IMG/VR virus record: IMGVR_UViG_3300034198_009848
Coordinates: 1 to 29,263 of that record
Length of the DNA stretch: 29,263 nt
Reading direction: 5' to 3' (one strand)
Source of the DNA: a virus
The position numbers were made by a program, and so were the translations under genes. Below, piece after piece: positions 13,664 through 21,222 of this stretch (position 1 is the first letter of the stretch; the number at the start of each line of letters is the position of its first letter). The notes beneath the pieces were generated by a model. The model worked only from the letters and a program-made list of their open reading frames with translations, was not told where the DNA came from and ran no database searches.

Positions 13664-13956
13664 TACTGATCTTGATCGTTTGTCATGTAATTTCTCATGT
13701 AAGCAGTCGCAGATGCATACGCACGAGCGGTGCTATTACCTTTGACTTTGGTACTTCCAGGAGATACCTTGTCTTTTTCTTCAACATCAATAAAACCATA
13801 GTTGTTGAATGGGTGTAGATCATTACGGTTAGCACGAACTATTTCGTCGCCAAGACCTGGTGCAACAGTTGTATTTGGGCGAACCTTGCGGTACTTACCA
13901 TCTGTTGCGCCTTCATTCATAGACTCATTTTGAGATCTAGAGTTGTTAACTGTCAT
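13663..13956 (-). CDS. Small polar hypothetical protein, 97 aa
   Basis: The ATG at 13956 (MTVNNSRSQ) has AGAAGGA eight nt upstream; the longer frame to 14106 would overlap the previous gene by about 150 bases and is unlikely. The product is rich in Asn, Ser, Gly and Lys, with a central GLGDEIVRANRNDLHPFNN and a C-terminal SATAYMRNYM helix. It is probably largely disordered. Confidence 0.72.
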   Translation of the reverse strand: MTVNNSRSQNESMNEGATDGKYRKVRPNTTVAPGLGDEIVRANRNDLHPFNNYGFIDVEEKDKVSPGSTKVKGNSTARAYASATAYMRNYMTNDQDQ

Positions 13957-13957
13957 T

Positions 13958-15109
13958 TTATATATCCTTCTTTTGATAGGGTAGGGGGTCGGTTGTAAAC
14001 CAAAGTTTTTCTGGCTGTGTAGGAATGTACCCACTGTAACCACTAGATGTTCTTTGTTTAATAAGAGAATCATACGCTGCAAGATGTTCGTCTTTAAGGC
14101 CTGCACGTTGTGCTCTTACTTCAAGAGTTGGAGAATTTATATCAGGCTGAGGAATGCTTATTCCATGGAGTTTAGCCGCTTCATAAATTCTATTAATGTG
14201 AGCAGCTTTTCCTTCAGCTTCTGCCGCTCCTTCTTCTCCAAGTTTATCTACCAAAGCAGATTTTTCTTTTGCTCGTTGTGAGGCTCTTGAAGCGTCCTCA
14301 ACGCGCCTAGAAACAATATCTGGTTTACGGTTTTCAAGTTTTTGCGTTGCTTCTAATTCGTAAGAAAGTCTATCTTTAACTGATTGCTCAGACTTGTCGT
14401 ACCATTCCCTTTGTTCATCAAGAGACATGTCTTCTTGTCCGTTTGCCGTTGTTTTCTTAGGAGCTCCAGCGTCTTTTACATAATCAACACTATGTACTTT
14501 GTCATCTGGGTAGAACGTCCCGTTTACATGGATGCCTGATACTCCATCTTGACTACCTGGTTCTACAGCACCAATGTGGAATCTTCCTAAAGCTCTAGGA
14601 ATAATGCGGCTGCTTTGTTCTCCCCCACCAATGACAGATGCAGTAGGAACTTGACTATGGTCTTTAAGAGTTACATGGACTTTGTGAAAAGCTGCGTAAG
14701 CTGGATGACTTTTAAGTGAGGATCCCAGGCCTGCAACATGAGCTGAGGCACTTGTGCTCATGCCGCCGTTAAATGTTCCGCCTCTAAGCTCACGCAAACC
14801 ACTAGCTAATGTTGATCTACCTGTTCTTGGGTCGTACCCAGTTTTTTGTGAAGTAGATTCAGTTTGAGCAATTCTTCCAAGAGTTCTAGCTGCTTCTGCT
14901 GGATCTGCAGTTTGTTCAAGCATTCGTTCTCTAGCGTAATCTACAGGATTTGCAGTTGAAACCTCTGGATTTACTGGACGTGTTGCAGTAACTCGCGCAT
15001 ATCTTTTTTGTTGAGCAGGGCTATCAAACTCATGAGTATGGTCAGGAGACTTTACCTTGCCGCAAAGTTCGCACTTTGATTCTTCAAATTGATCTTCACT
15101 ATTAATCAT
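13958..15109 (-). CDS. Hypothetical protein with N-terminal CxxC motif, 383 aa
   Basis: The N-terminus has CELCGKVKSPDHTHEF, a likely zinc site with two Cys and two His. Residues about 115-225 look folded (YAAFHKVHVTLKDH, GRFHIGAVEPGSQDG, HVNGTFYPDDKVHSVDYV). A long charged helical stretch follows (about 235-310). The gene starts inside the upstream stop codon (ATGA). Family and function unknown. Confidence 0.75.
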   Translation of the reverse strand: MINSEDQFEESKCELCGKVKSPDHTHEFDSPAQQKRYARVTATRPVNPEVSTANPVDYARERMLEQTADPAEAARTLGRIAQTESTSQKTGYDPRTGRSTLASGLRELRGGTFNGGMSTSASAHVAGLGSSLKSHPAYAAFHKVHVTLKDHSQVPTASVIGGGEQSSRIIPRALGRFHIGAVEPGSQDGVSGIHVNGTFYPDDKVHSVDYVKDAGAPKKTTANGQEDMSLDEQREWYDKSEQSVKDRLSYELEATQKLENRKPDIVSRRVEDASRASQRAKEKSALVDKLGEEGAAEAEGKAAHINRIYEAAKLHGISIPQPDINSPTLEVRAQRAGLKDEHLAAYDSLIKQRTSSGYSGYIPTQPEKLWFTTDPLPYQKKDI

Positions 15110-15264
15110 GCCATTGCTCTCTTAACTCTTTTTCCAGCCTCTACATGTCTGCAGTCTGGGCATAGATTATCGTCTATTGCAAATAATTTTTCCACAGGGT
15201 TTACTAATGATCCGCATAGCTTGCAGTCATCAGAACTATTGTAAATTGTCTCATTACTCATCAT
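15106..15264 (-). CDS. Zinc-ribbon microprotein, 52 aa
   Basis: The ATG at 15264 overlaps the previous stop as ATGA, and its own stop overlaps the next start as ATGA. The 52-aa product has CKLC at residues 14-17 and CPDC at 35-38, a four-Cys arrangement typical of a zinc ribbon, plus a basic tail EAGKRVKRAMA. It could bind nucleic acid or protein. A second ATG directly follows the first. Confidence 0.78.
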   Translation of the reverse strand: MMSNETIYNSSDDCKLCGSLVNPVEKLFAIDDNLCPDCRHVEAGKRVKRAMA

Positions 15265-15743
15265 AGTGGCGTCTGAGTTTCTTCTCTAATGTTATCTGAT
15301 GAGCGGAAAATACCGGAAGAACGATGAGTTCTTACCATAAGCTTTGGAGAAAAACGACGATGACTTGGGTTTTTTTGCTCAGGGTCTCTTGCATCCCAAT
15401 GAACTATTACACGGTCTTTGTGATCAATTTTTTCTGGGCTGCAAATACTCCAAGGACAAGTCTTATCTTGTGCATGTATAACTCCATCGTTAAATGAAGC
15501 AAAATGACGAAAATCACCAAGAGTAGAGTTAGGTCCAAGACGTCCAGTAGCTGCGTAATCACTACTTACATTAAAATTTGACCTAGTGCTGCTGATATTA
15601 TTAAGGTTAGTCCCATGAATTGGGCAATCTCCCTCTCGCCCTAGTTGAGCATTACAACTTGGGCAATTTCCTGCTGCCCGTCTGCTAGCAACTTCTTCAT
15701 TAACATGAGCTTCAAGGTTTGTGTTTTTGTCTGCGTTAGCCAT
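15261..15743 (-). CDS. Cys-motif hypothetical protein, 160 aa
   Basis: Residues about 27-43 contain CPSCNAQLGREGDCPIHG, a compact C-x2-C-x9-C-x2-H zinc-finger-like site. The middle is rich in Ser, Asn and Thr, and the last third has a beta-like strand series (DRVIVHWDARDPEQ, SPKLMVRTHRSSG). The stop overlaps the next gene start. Family unknown. Confidence 0.75.
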   Translation of the reverse strand: MANADKNTNLEAHVNEEVASRRAAGNCPSCNAQLGREGDCPIHGTNLNNISSTRSNFNVSSDYAATGRLGPNSTLGDFRHFASFNDGVIHAQDKTCPWSICSPEKIDHKDRVIVHWDARDPEQKNPSHRRFSPKLMVRTHRSSGIFRSSDNIREETQTPL

Positions 15744-15758
15744 TATTAATCCTCTTAG

Positions 15759-16100
15759 TTACCACGCGGCGTTGCCGGAGGTATTTCTGCTAGTTCCGGA
15801 GAATCCGGCAGCTCCGCCTAATTCTGTGCGCGGCTCTGCGTAGATATCATCTACATCCATGATGTCAGAAATACCTAATTCTCGTGTTCTATACCCAAAA
15901 CGAGACCTAAATAATTGTATTTGTGGCAGGGGTGGTCTAACTATGTCCGCTAAGAACTCTCCAGGCACAGTGTTAGCTGCTAGAGCTTGTGATGTGAGTT
16001 GCTCTTGCTTGTCTGAATAAGGCCCCATGTAGTCATATCGAGGACCTCTGTTGTCTTCATTCCAGGGTCTCCGGTTATACCGGCTATCTGCTGAATTCAT
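15759..16100 (-). CDS. Hypothetical protein, 113 aa
   Basis: The first 30 residues are rich in Arg, Asn, Tyr and Asp and probably disordered. A central helical-to-strand part follows (SQALAANTVPGEFLADIV, IQLFRSRFGYRTRELGI), and the end is Gly/Ser/Asn-rich. It lies between two short intergenic gaps in a colinear gene run. No family is recognised. Confidence 0.72.
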   Translation of the reverse strand: MNSADSRYNRRPWNEDNRGPRYDYMGPYSDKQEQLTSQALAANTVPGEFLADIVRPPLPQIQLFRSRFGYRTRELGISDIMDVDDIYAEPRTELGGAAGFSGTSRNTSGNAAW

Positions 16101-16103
16101 GAT

Positions 16104-16634
16104 TTACCACGTAGGCTTTAGATGTTGTAGGGATTGAGCCCTGTACTTATTTACTTCAGCTGGATCATTGGCACGAATGTTTGCCTTACCATCATTAACA
16201 AGGTGAGGTGCTGGCGCTAGCTGTGTTTGTGGGGCGTAGCGAGTAACCATCAAGTTAATAGCTCCATCATTATCGATAGCTTTGGCTTTAACCTTTAATC
16301 TTCTGTCAGGATTCATACCTTCAGGCCAGTAATATTCGCCCGGATCAATACGCTCACCTTTGTGCACACCTCGTTGATAAGCTCTTTGATTTTGGCGATT
16401 TTTAAGAGAATCTACAACAGTGTCAGTTCCGTTACCTCGGTCATCACGACGAGAACGAATAGTTCCTAGGTATCCATCTGGGTACTCAGCGGAAGGAGTC
16501 TTACCTACACCTAAACGAGCAAAGTCCATTTCACTTCGACCAGTTACAGGCGTGCCACCGCCACCTGTGGTGGTGTAAGAGCCAATAAAACCGTTACCAC
16601 CCAGGTATTGCCAGTTTTGATGTGTACCAGGCAT
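16104..16634 (-). CDS. Glycine-rich hypothetical protein, 176 aa
   Basis: It begins MPGTHQNWQYLGGNGFIG, continues through a Gly/Thr-rich stretch, and has Arg- and Asp-rich polar segments later. Trp and Tyr residues are scattered. The composition suggests an extended, perhaps virion-associated protein, but no motif supports that. The start overlaps the previous stop by one base. Confidence 0.72.
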   Translation of the reverse strand: MPGTHQNWQYLGGNGFIGSYTTTGGGGTPVTGRSEMDFARLGVGKTPSAEYPDGYLGTIRSRRDDRGNGTDTVVDSLKNRQNQRAYQRGVHKGERIDPGEYYWPEGMNPDRRLKVKAKAIDNDGAINLMVTRYAPQTQLAPAPHLVNDGKANIRANDPAEVNKYRAQSLQHLKPTW

Positions 16635-16870
16635 TACTTATCTCCCGCAATTGTATGCTTATTGCACAAGTTACAGAACCCCATGTCATCTACCGCAGGT
16701 TCTCCGGTTCTTCCTGTAATAAACTCTTCAGCTTTTGATGGCGTGTAGCCTGACCCTGTTTTAGCCCCATGCATGATTTTGTGCATCTGAGACAATGACT
16801 CTACGGAAGCAATCTCGTTTTCTGGAGATCTGCCGTATTTTGCAACTGGGCCAAAAGTATTGTCACTCAT
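16634..16870 (-). CDS. Small hypothetical protein with CxxC near the C-terminus, 78 aa
   Basis: The product has a polar N-terminus, a helix with VESLSQMHKIMHGAK, and ends with GFCNLCNKHTIAGDK. One CxxC pair with a following His could contribute to a zinc site, perhaps in a dimer. It is the first gene after the terminator at 16911-16936, so it opens the cysteine-motif cluster. Confidence 0.72.
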   Translation of the reverse strand: MSDNTFGPVAKYGRSPENEIASVESLSQMHKIMHGAKTGSGYTPSKAEEFITGRTGEPAVDDMGFCNLCNKHTIAGDK

Positions 16871-16910
16871 TTTCTCATTTTCCTTTATTTATTTGTAGAT
16901 GTAATGCCAA

Positions 16911-16936
16911 AGGGCCCACCATTTCTGGTGAGCCCT
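16911..16936 (-). terminator. Terminator after the metallophosphoesterase gene
   Basis: AGGGC (16911-16915) pairs GCCCT (16932-16936) and CACCA (16917-16921) pairs TGGTG (16926-16930), with one C-A mismatch between the two stems and a 4-nt loop. On the minus strand it is followed by TTTGGCATT, a weak U-rich flank. Its place just after the stop at 16953 supports a transcript end. Confidence 0.6.
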
Positions 16937-16952
16937 CTGGTATTCGGTGCAA

Positions 16953-17960
16953 CTAAGCTTTAAATTCTTGACCTTTATAAAGCGTCTTACCATCATCAAT
17001 GTGAACTAGATCTACATGGAATGAGCCTTCATCTTTGTAGCGAATGACTGCAATACCTTGCTGCCAATTTTCCCAATAAGTAACTGGAACGCCTTTTGAG
17101 TCTACAGATCCTTTAACGCTAGGAACGTGGCCATCTATACGGCAAAGGCATCCTGGACTAATAGCCATAGCTTTAATCTTGCCTTCGCGGTCAAATGTAG
17201 TCTTTGATTGAATTTCTTGACGGTGTATGTGACCAAACACTGTGGAAATATGAGGCATCTCATTGGTATATTTCATAGCCGTTGATCCGCCTGAATTAAC
17301 TTTATCTCCGTGGATCGCACGAAGTTTGTCGTTAATCCACCACATTCCTGCCGGATAAGCATCAATGTAGTCAACATTAAAGTCTTCTAGCCGAAGAAGG
17401 TAAGGCATAGACATTACCGGCCAAGAAGTTGGGGTATTGGCACGACGTAAACCAAAAGCAGAAAGTGCGTTAGCTTGCACAAACTTTTGCATACGGCGGT
17501 CGTGATTACCCTCAAGAATAATAATTTTTGCATCTGGCGCTGCAGCACGTTGTTCAGCGGCAAACAAACTGCCACGGTCAATAGCATGTTGAGTAGTAAA
17601 CGCAAACGACGCTTCCTGCTCATACTTTCCTTGCGCTGGAAGATCAATGTAATCGCCAAGGTTTACTACTTGGTGTACTCCACCGTCATGCTGTTCAGCA
17701 TTGACAATTTGTAAAGCCACAGACATAGCGTCTTCATCATGAAAAGGATCTAAACCCGTGTCCTCTAACTGGCGAAAACCAATCTGTGGGTCTGGCAAAA
17801 TTATTGCCGTTTTCCAACCGCTAATTAATGAAGGTGTTTTCTTTGGCTTAACAGGTTGTTTAATAACTATAGGTTTTGCAGGCTGTACTACAGGCCATTC
17901 AGGGCCGTCATACTGTAACTGCTGGCGAAGTTTATTTAACTCGCTACCTAAACTAGACAT
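16953..17960 (-). CDS. Calcineurin-like metallophosphoesterase
   Basis: The 335-aa enzyme has the ordered motifs of the family: LPDPQIG near residue 57, GDYID near 102, GNHDRR near 151, HGD near 217 and GHIH near 243. These bind two metal ions that cleave phosphomonoesters, phosphodiesters or nucleic acid. The first motif is D-x-Q instead of the usual D-x-H, which may change one metal site. A Lys/Pro-rich N-terminal 45 residues precede the catalytic domain. I chose ATG 17960 over GTG 17966 because AGGAG lies five nt before that ATG. The start overlaps the upstream gene. Substrate unknown; a nuclease or phosphatase role in phage DNA metabolism is likely. Confidence 0.88.
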   Translation of the reverse strand: MSSLGSELNKLRQQLQYDGPEWPVVQPAKPIVIKQPVKPKKTPSLISGWKTAIILPDPQIGFRQLEDTGLDPFHDEDAMSVALQIVNAEQHDGGVHQVVNLGDYIDLPAQGKYEQEASFAFTTQHAIDRGSLFAAEQRAAAPDAKIIILEGNHDRRMQKFVQANALSAFGLRRANTPTSWPVMSMPYLLRLEDFNVDYIDAYPAGMWWINDKLRAIHGDKVNSGGSTAMKYTNEMPHISTVFGHIHRQEIQSKTTFDREGKIKAMAISPGCLCRIDGHVPSVKGSVDSKGVPVTYWENWQQGIAVIRYKDEGSFHVDLVHIDDGKTLYKGQEFKA

Positions 17961-18187
17961 GGGCACTCCTGGTTACGGTGCTTACGAATAGCTTCAAGAC
18001 TATATGAAGCCCCAGCATCACGTAAGATTTTAAGAAGCTGACGATTAGAAATCGTGTAATCTGCTAAAGCTTCTACTAGCAATCCTTGGTCTTCTTCGCT
18101 AAGGGTAGTAGACCAATCACCAACTATACAACGCCTTATGGCGGAATCGCGTGTTTGTTTAAAATTATTTAAGGCGTCAGCCAACAT
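17948..18187 (-). CDS. Small helix-turn-helix-like protein, 79 aa
   Basis: The all-helical 79-aa product has the pattern seen in a common actinophage family: LSEEDQGLLVEAL, then ADYTISNRQLLKILRDAG, then YSLEAIRKHRNQEC at the end. The second part fits a helix-turn-helix with a final recognition helix (SLEAIRKHR). This family pattern is from memory, and the role, perhaps DNA binding, is not certain. Confidence 0.65.
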   Translation of the reverse strand: MLADALNNFKQTRDSAIRRCIVGDWSTTLSEEDQGLLVEALADYTISNRQLLKILRDAGASYSLEAIRKHRNQECPCLV

Positions 18188-18219
18188 ACTTATTCTCCAA
18201 TTAGTTATCCCGAATTGTA

Positions 18220-18241
18220 GAGTGGCCCCGAAGGGCCACTC
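18220..18241 (-). terminator. Terminator with UUCG tetraloop
   Basis: A perfect 9-bp stem (18220-18228 with 18233-18241) closes a loop that reads TTCG on the minus strand, making the extra-stable C(UUCG)G tetraloop. It lies between the stop at 18271 and the start at 18187. A T-tract is lacking. Confidence 0.7.
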
Positions 18242-18270
18242 GCTATATTAAGTTGTTATTTAGTTATGAC

Positions 18271-18657
18271 TTAAATATACGACGAACCCATGCCGTCGTC
18301 AAATACCTTGCGGCTACGATTAACCGAAGGCTTTACGATACGACCACTAGACTGGGTTGCTCCCGCTTCAGGAGCCGTTGGAATTACAGTATTAACTGCA
18401 ACCGCATAACGTGCGCCATTGCGTTCTGGTCCTGTGCCTACACTTGGCGACAGTACGTTAGCAGGCCTATTAGTAGGTCCAGCGTATGGATCTCCTGCTT
18501 GTGTGTTTTTGCGGGGCATTAGCGTTGCACGGCCGGTTTCAGTAGCTGAAGGGTAATTTGCACCCTCAATTGCCGATGTACCCATAGGAACGCGTGGTGC
18601 GCCTGTCTTGGCCATGCCAGCCAAAGCTTCGTCTACATTCTCGGAAGAATTAGCCAC
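18271..18657 (-). CDS. Polar low-complexity hypothetical protein, 128 aa
   Basis: The start is GTG with GAGG about seven nt upstream. The product is rich in Ala, Gly, Thr, Pro, Asn and Arg, with few hydrophobic clusters (PANVLSPSVGTGPERNGARY, AVAVNTVIP) and an SRKVFDDGMGSSYI end. It is probably disordered. It is flanked by a promoter-like site upstream and a terminator downstream, so it may be transcribed alone. Confidence 0.68.
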   Translation of the reverse strand: MANSSENVDEALAGMAKTGAPRVPMGTSAIEGANYPSATETGRATLMPRKNTQAGDPYAGPTNRPANVLSPSVGTGPERNGARYAVAVNTVIPTAPEAGATQSSGRIVKPSVNRSRKVFDDGMGSSYI

Positions 18658-18682
18658 TTTTTACCTCATTCTAAAATAGAGT

Positions 18683-18710
18683 TCTATAGAAAACGGTACG
18701 CTTTCTACAA
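18683..18710 (-). promoter_or_regulatory. Candidate promoter of the 128-aa gene
   Basis: On the minus strand TTGTAG (18710-18705) and TATAGA (18688-18683) are 16 nt apart in the 66-nt gap before the GTG start. The -10 overlaps a perfect TTCTATAGAA palindrome (18682-18691). The support is weak and rests on position. Confidence 0.25.
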
Positions 18711-18723
18711 GAATTAATCAGCA

Positions 18724-19002
18724 TTAACTCGCAGTAATAGTGAATACAATAGCTGAAATTGTACCTTCTCTGGACTCCACGCTGGTAAAGCCTGGCTTAC
18801 AGACAAGATCTAGCCCTCTTGGGGCCACATACCCTCTAGCAATAGCGATAGCTTTTACAGCCTGATTTACGGCTGATGCACCTACCGCACGTATTTTTAC
18901 CGTAGGATTTTCGTATAGTGCATGGGCAATTGCTGAACCTACGGCTTGGGCGTTTGAACCCCCACTTACCCGAAGGTACTTATCTTCTGTTATTTCGCTC
19001 AC
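18724..19002 (-). CDS. SpoVS-family protein
   Basis: The 92-aa product matches Bacillus SpoVS along nearly its whole length: YLRVSGGSNAQAVGSAI, VKIRAVGASAVNQAVKAIAI, ARGYVAPRGLDLVCKPGF and a final beta strand AIVFTITAS. SpoVS is a small Alba-like fold protein that promotes sporulation septation and coat assembly in Bacillus. Homologues elsewhere are thought to bind nucleic acid or act in regulation. This one starts at GTG behind AAAGGA and has a short charged extension before the core. It stands between unrelated genes. In a phage it may bind DNA or RNA or interfere with a host SpoVS protein; that is inference. Confidence 0.92.
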   Translation of the reverse strand: MSEITEDKYLRVSGGSNAQAVGSAIAHALYENPTVKIRAVGASAVNQAVKAIAIARGYVAPRGLDLVCKPGFTSVESREGTISAIVFTITAS

Positions 19003-19079
19003 GATTAGTGTTCCTTTTGTTCGATGTTATATGAGCGCCCTCAAGAAGACTCTATATCAATATGTAAGTATAAAGTGCT

Positions 19080-19631
19080 CTAACTATCCCTAAATTTAGG
19101 GTCTTTTAACTTTTCTAATATTTCTATTTCGTATGCTAATACATCAGTTCCACGGGCAATGCGAGCAAGACCATAAGAATCTGCTCCATTGTCGTCATTA
19201 AACTCAACTCCCCATTTTTTATAAACTTGTAGTAACATTTGGTTTTTTTGTACCCCTGTTCCCTTACTTGTTACATATTTTTTTAACATTGTTGGGGGTA
19301 CTTGTAAAGGAAATAAAGGACCTTGGTCGTATAAGCAAAGACGAACAAGACCAAATAGTTCACCTGAAATTATTGCGGAATGAGACATTTTAACCGGAGC
19401 TTCCATTGCTACGTCTAAAACTTTGTACTTATATATAGTCGTACTTAGCCACACATAAATATCTACAAGGCGTTTAATACCTGTTCCTTCTCCTTTGTAG
19501 ACAAGAGTAAGGTACTTATCGTCTAACCCTAAAAAAGTTACGGCAAAACCTGTTAATGATTGATCAATACCTACAAAGCATTCAGATCCTTCTTTAAGGC
19601 CGCCATTAAATACTTTAGGATTTGCTGCCAC
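19080..19631 (-). CDS. RuvC-like Holliday junction resolvase
   Basis: The 183-aa protein has the RNase H-fold catalytic residues of RuvC-like resolvases: D23 in GIDQSLTGFA, E77 in AMEAP, and D147 and D151 in DDNGADSYGLA. The conserved block PPTMLKKYVTSKGTG near residue 113 is typical. It would cut four-way junctions late in replication to allow packaging. It begins at GTG within the DUF6378-like gene, overlapping it by 17 bases. It is the second resolvase-type nuclease in this window, with a PD-(D/E)XK protein at 21472. Confidence 0.85.
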   Translation of the reverse strand: MAANPKVFNGGLKEGSECFVGIDQSLTGFAVTFLGLDDKYLTLVYKGEGTGIKRLVDIYVWLSTTIYKYKVLDVAMEAPVKMSHSAIISGELFGLVRLCLYDQGPLFPLQVPPTMLKKYVTSKGTGVQKNQMLLQVYKKWGVEFNDDNGADSYGLARIARGTDVLAYEIEILEKLKDPKFRDS

Positions 19632-19890
19632 GACGCTCTGCTTCTTCCATAGCTAACTCTATGGTGTAAAAGTATCCGGCCCCATCTACAAGGTTATCCC
19701 TTTTATGCGTAAAGGCTTCGCGTGCAACTTTCATTCCAACCATGCATAAACCAACTTGTTCTGGGGTAATCTCTTTATCTAAAATTACTGACCATATTTT
19801 TGCAATACGGGTGAAGTTATCTAAAGGATGATCGTAATAGTCCTGACGTGCACCGTTAACTAAAGAATTTGCTTCTTCTAAAATGCTCAT
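19615..19890 (-). CDS. DUF6378-like protein
   Basis: The 91-aa protein carries the family pattern I know from actinophages: LVNGARQDYYDHPLDNF, IAKIWSVIL, ITPEQVGLCMVGMKVAREAF and HKRDNLVDGAGY. It is all helical. The arrangement recalls MazG-like or phage nucleotide-metabolism proteins, but activity is not established. It overlaps both neighbours (4 bases upstream, 17 downstream), which suggests coupling with the resolvase. Confidence 0.8.
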   Translation of the reverse strand: MSILEEANSLVNGARQDYYDHPLDNFTRIAKIWSVILDKEITPEQVGLCMVGMKVAREAFTHKRDNLVDGAGYFYTIELAMEEAERRGSKS

Positions 19891-20366
19891 GCTGTGTACT
19901 TCCTTGCACGAGCAGTAACACCACTGTTAGAAGTGCGACGGGTAAGCTCACGAGATACCAATGCAGTATCCCTTTCTAAGTTTTGTAGCAAAGTCTCAAT
20001 AAGTTTACGGTAAGCATATTTAGAATCTAACTCTTCTTTTGCTTCAATTACTTTTGGATCTATAACAATATTTGCTTTGGCAATGGTAACACGTTCTCCC
20101 GAAGCGCCTTTCCAATGGTTGACCATAGCCGTAGCTTCTAGCACAGATACGTAGCGGTCAGCCTCACGCTCGTCAATAGCTGCTACCGCAAGTTGTGGAG
20201 CTACGTAATCATTCCAACTGGTTAACTCTACAAATAGTTCCATAAGATCATCGTCATTTAAATCTGTGATGTCCCTAGGAAGTGCTGGAATTTCATATGT
20301 TGGTTTAGACGGGATAATAAATCCTTTTGTGCTTAATGCATCAATAGCTTTTAAACTATTAGACAT
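19887..20366 (-). CDS. Hypothetical protein of the recombination operon, 159 aa
   Basis: The product is mostly helical: NDDDLMELFVELTSW, VAPQLAVAAIDEREADRY, then a long helix DPKVIEAKEELDSKYAYRKL continuing with IETLLQNLERDTALVSRELTR, ending in a basic tail. It sits directly after the Cas4-like exonuclease with an 8-base overlap, so it may act in the same process. It resembles accessory proteins often found beside such nucleases in actinophages, without a known activity. Confidence 0.75.
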   Translation of the reverse strand: MSNSLKAIDALSTKGFIIPSKPTYEIPALPRDITDLNDDDLMELFVELTSWNDYVAPQLAVAAIDEREADRYVSVLEATAMVNHWKGASGERVTIAKANIVIDPKVIEAKEELDSKYAYRKLIETLLQNLERDTALVSRELTRRTSNSGVTARARKYTA

Positions 20367-21222
20367 TTGTAACCTCCCTTAATGTTGAGCAACGCTTACA
20401 ACCGTTTACTGGATCTATATTACATGCAGGTGGGCGTTGGTTCTCTACAGCCCATACAACGTCAAGAGCATTCTCAAATATTTCTGTGACATACTCTGGG
20501 TCGTATTTAACGCAGAACTCTTTATAATCTTGGTTAGCCTTTAACTCATAGATAAAAACAATTTCATCTGGAGCTGATTCAAACAGGCCTTCTTCAACCA
20601 TTAAATGAGACAAATGCAAATACATTTGCCCCTGAAGCATGTGTGACCTGAAAGGCTGTTTGATTGCCCTCCAAGCAGTTTCCAGGTCACCATTGGCACC
20701 GACAAGAAGACTTGGAGCCTCCATGCGAATTGTGCCAGCCCCCATTGATTTTATTTCAATGAGGAAATCTTCATCAAGACCCTTTACCCAGCCATCTGCA
20801 TGGCCGCGGATCATGTGCTTTTTGCTCTCTAACGGAACTTCACGATACTTAGCGTTGGAAATGCTTATGCCCCAAGAACGTTCATCATTTTTTTCCCATA
20901 CGCCGTATAGGTTGCCCATGTCTGCAATCCAGTTTTGCCACTTAGCATGGATGGCATGGCCTTCATCAAAAATAGATTGCATACGTAAAGTTGGTTTATC
21001 TTGAGTAGCAACATAATTACCAGTTAAAGCATGGTAAGCGTGCAACGCACACCATTCAGACTTAATAAGGTCACTAGGATGCAAATAAGATTGATCTCTA
21101 AACTCTAATGGCCTAGTCAATATATGACGTTCTAATGGCCCCGTTAAACGAGTTATCCGCTTATTAGCGTCCAGAAAAGCCTTTAGGTTTTTGCTGGATA
21201 TTTTTTGTGGTTTTGAAGGCAT
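20359..21222 (-). CDS. Cas4-like PD-(D/E)XK exonuclease with Fe-S cluster
   Basis: The 287-aa protein has the nuclease core: GHAIH near residue 88, GHADGW with D143, EIK at 156-158, and QGQMYLH near 197. Four cysteines match the Cas4/AddB [4Fe-4S] pattern: C58 in SEWC, then C267, C275 and C278 at the C-terminus (CNIDPVNGCKRC). Such enzymes resect DNA ends for recombination. No CRISPR array or other cas genes are seen, so a phage recombination role is meant. The start ATG has no clear ribosome site and lies inside the WhiB gene, with a 59-base overlap. Confidence 0.86.
   Translation of the reverse strand: MPSKPQKISSKNLKAFLDANKRITRLTGPLERHILTRPLEFRDQSYLHPSDLIKSEWCALHAYHALTGNYVATQDKPTLRMQSIFDEGHAIHAKWQNWIADMGNLYGVWEKNDERSWGISISNAKYREVPLESKKHMIRGHADGWVKGLDEDFLIEIKSMGAGTIRMEAPSLLVGANGDLETAWRAIKQPFRSHMLQGQMYLHLSHLMVEEGLFESAPDEIVFIYELKANQDYKEFCVKYDPEYVTEIFENALDVVWAVENQRPPACNIDPVNGCKRCSTLREVTNV

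Noticed and set aside
13958-14106. Longer start for the 97-aa protein at 14106
   Set aside because: It would overlap the upstream gene by about 150 bases, while ATG 13956 has a proper ribosome site.
20359-21222. Cas4 as a sign of a CRISPR-Cas locus
   Set aside because: No repeat-spacer array or other cas gene is visible. Phage Cas4-like exonucleases commonly stand alone in recombination modules.
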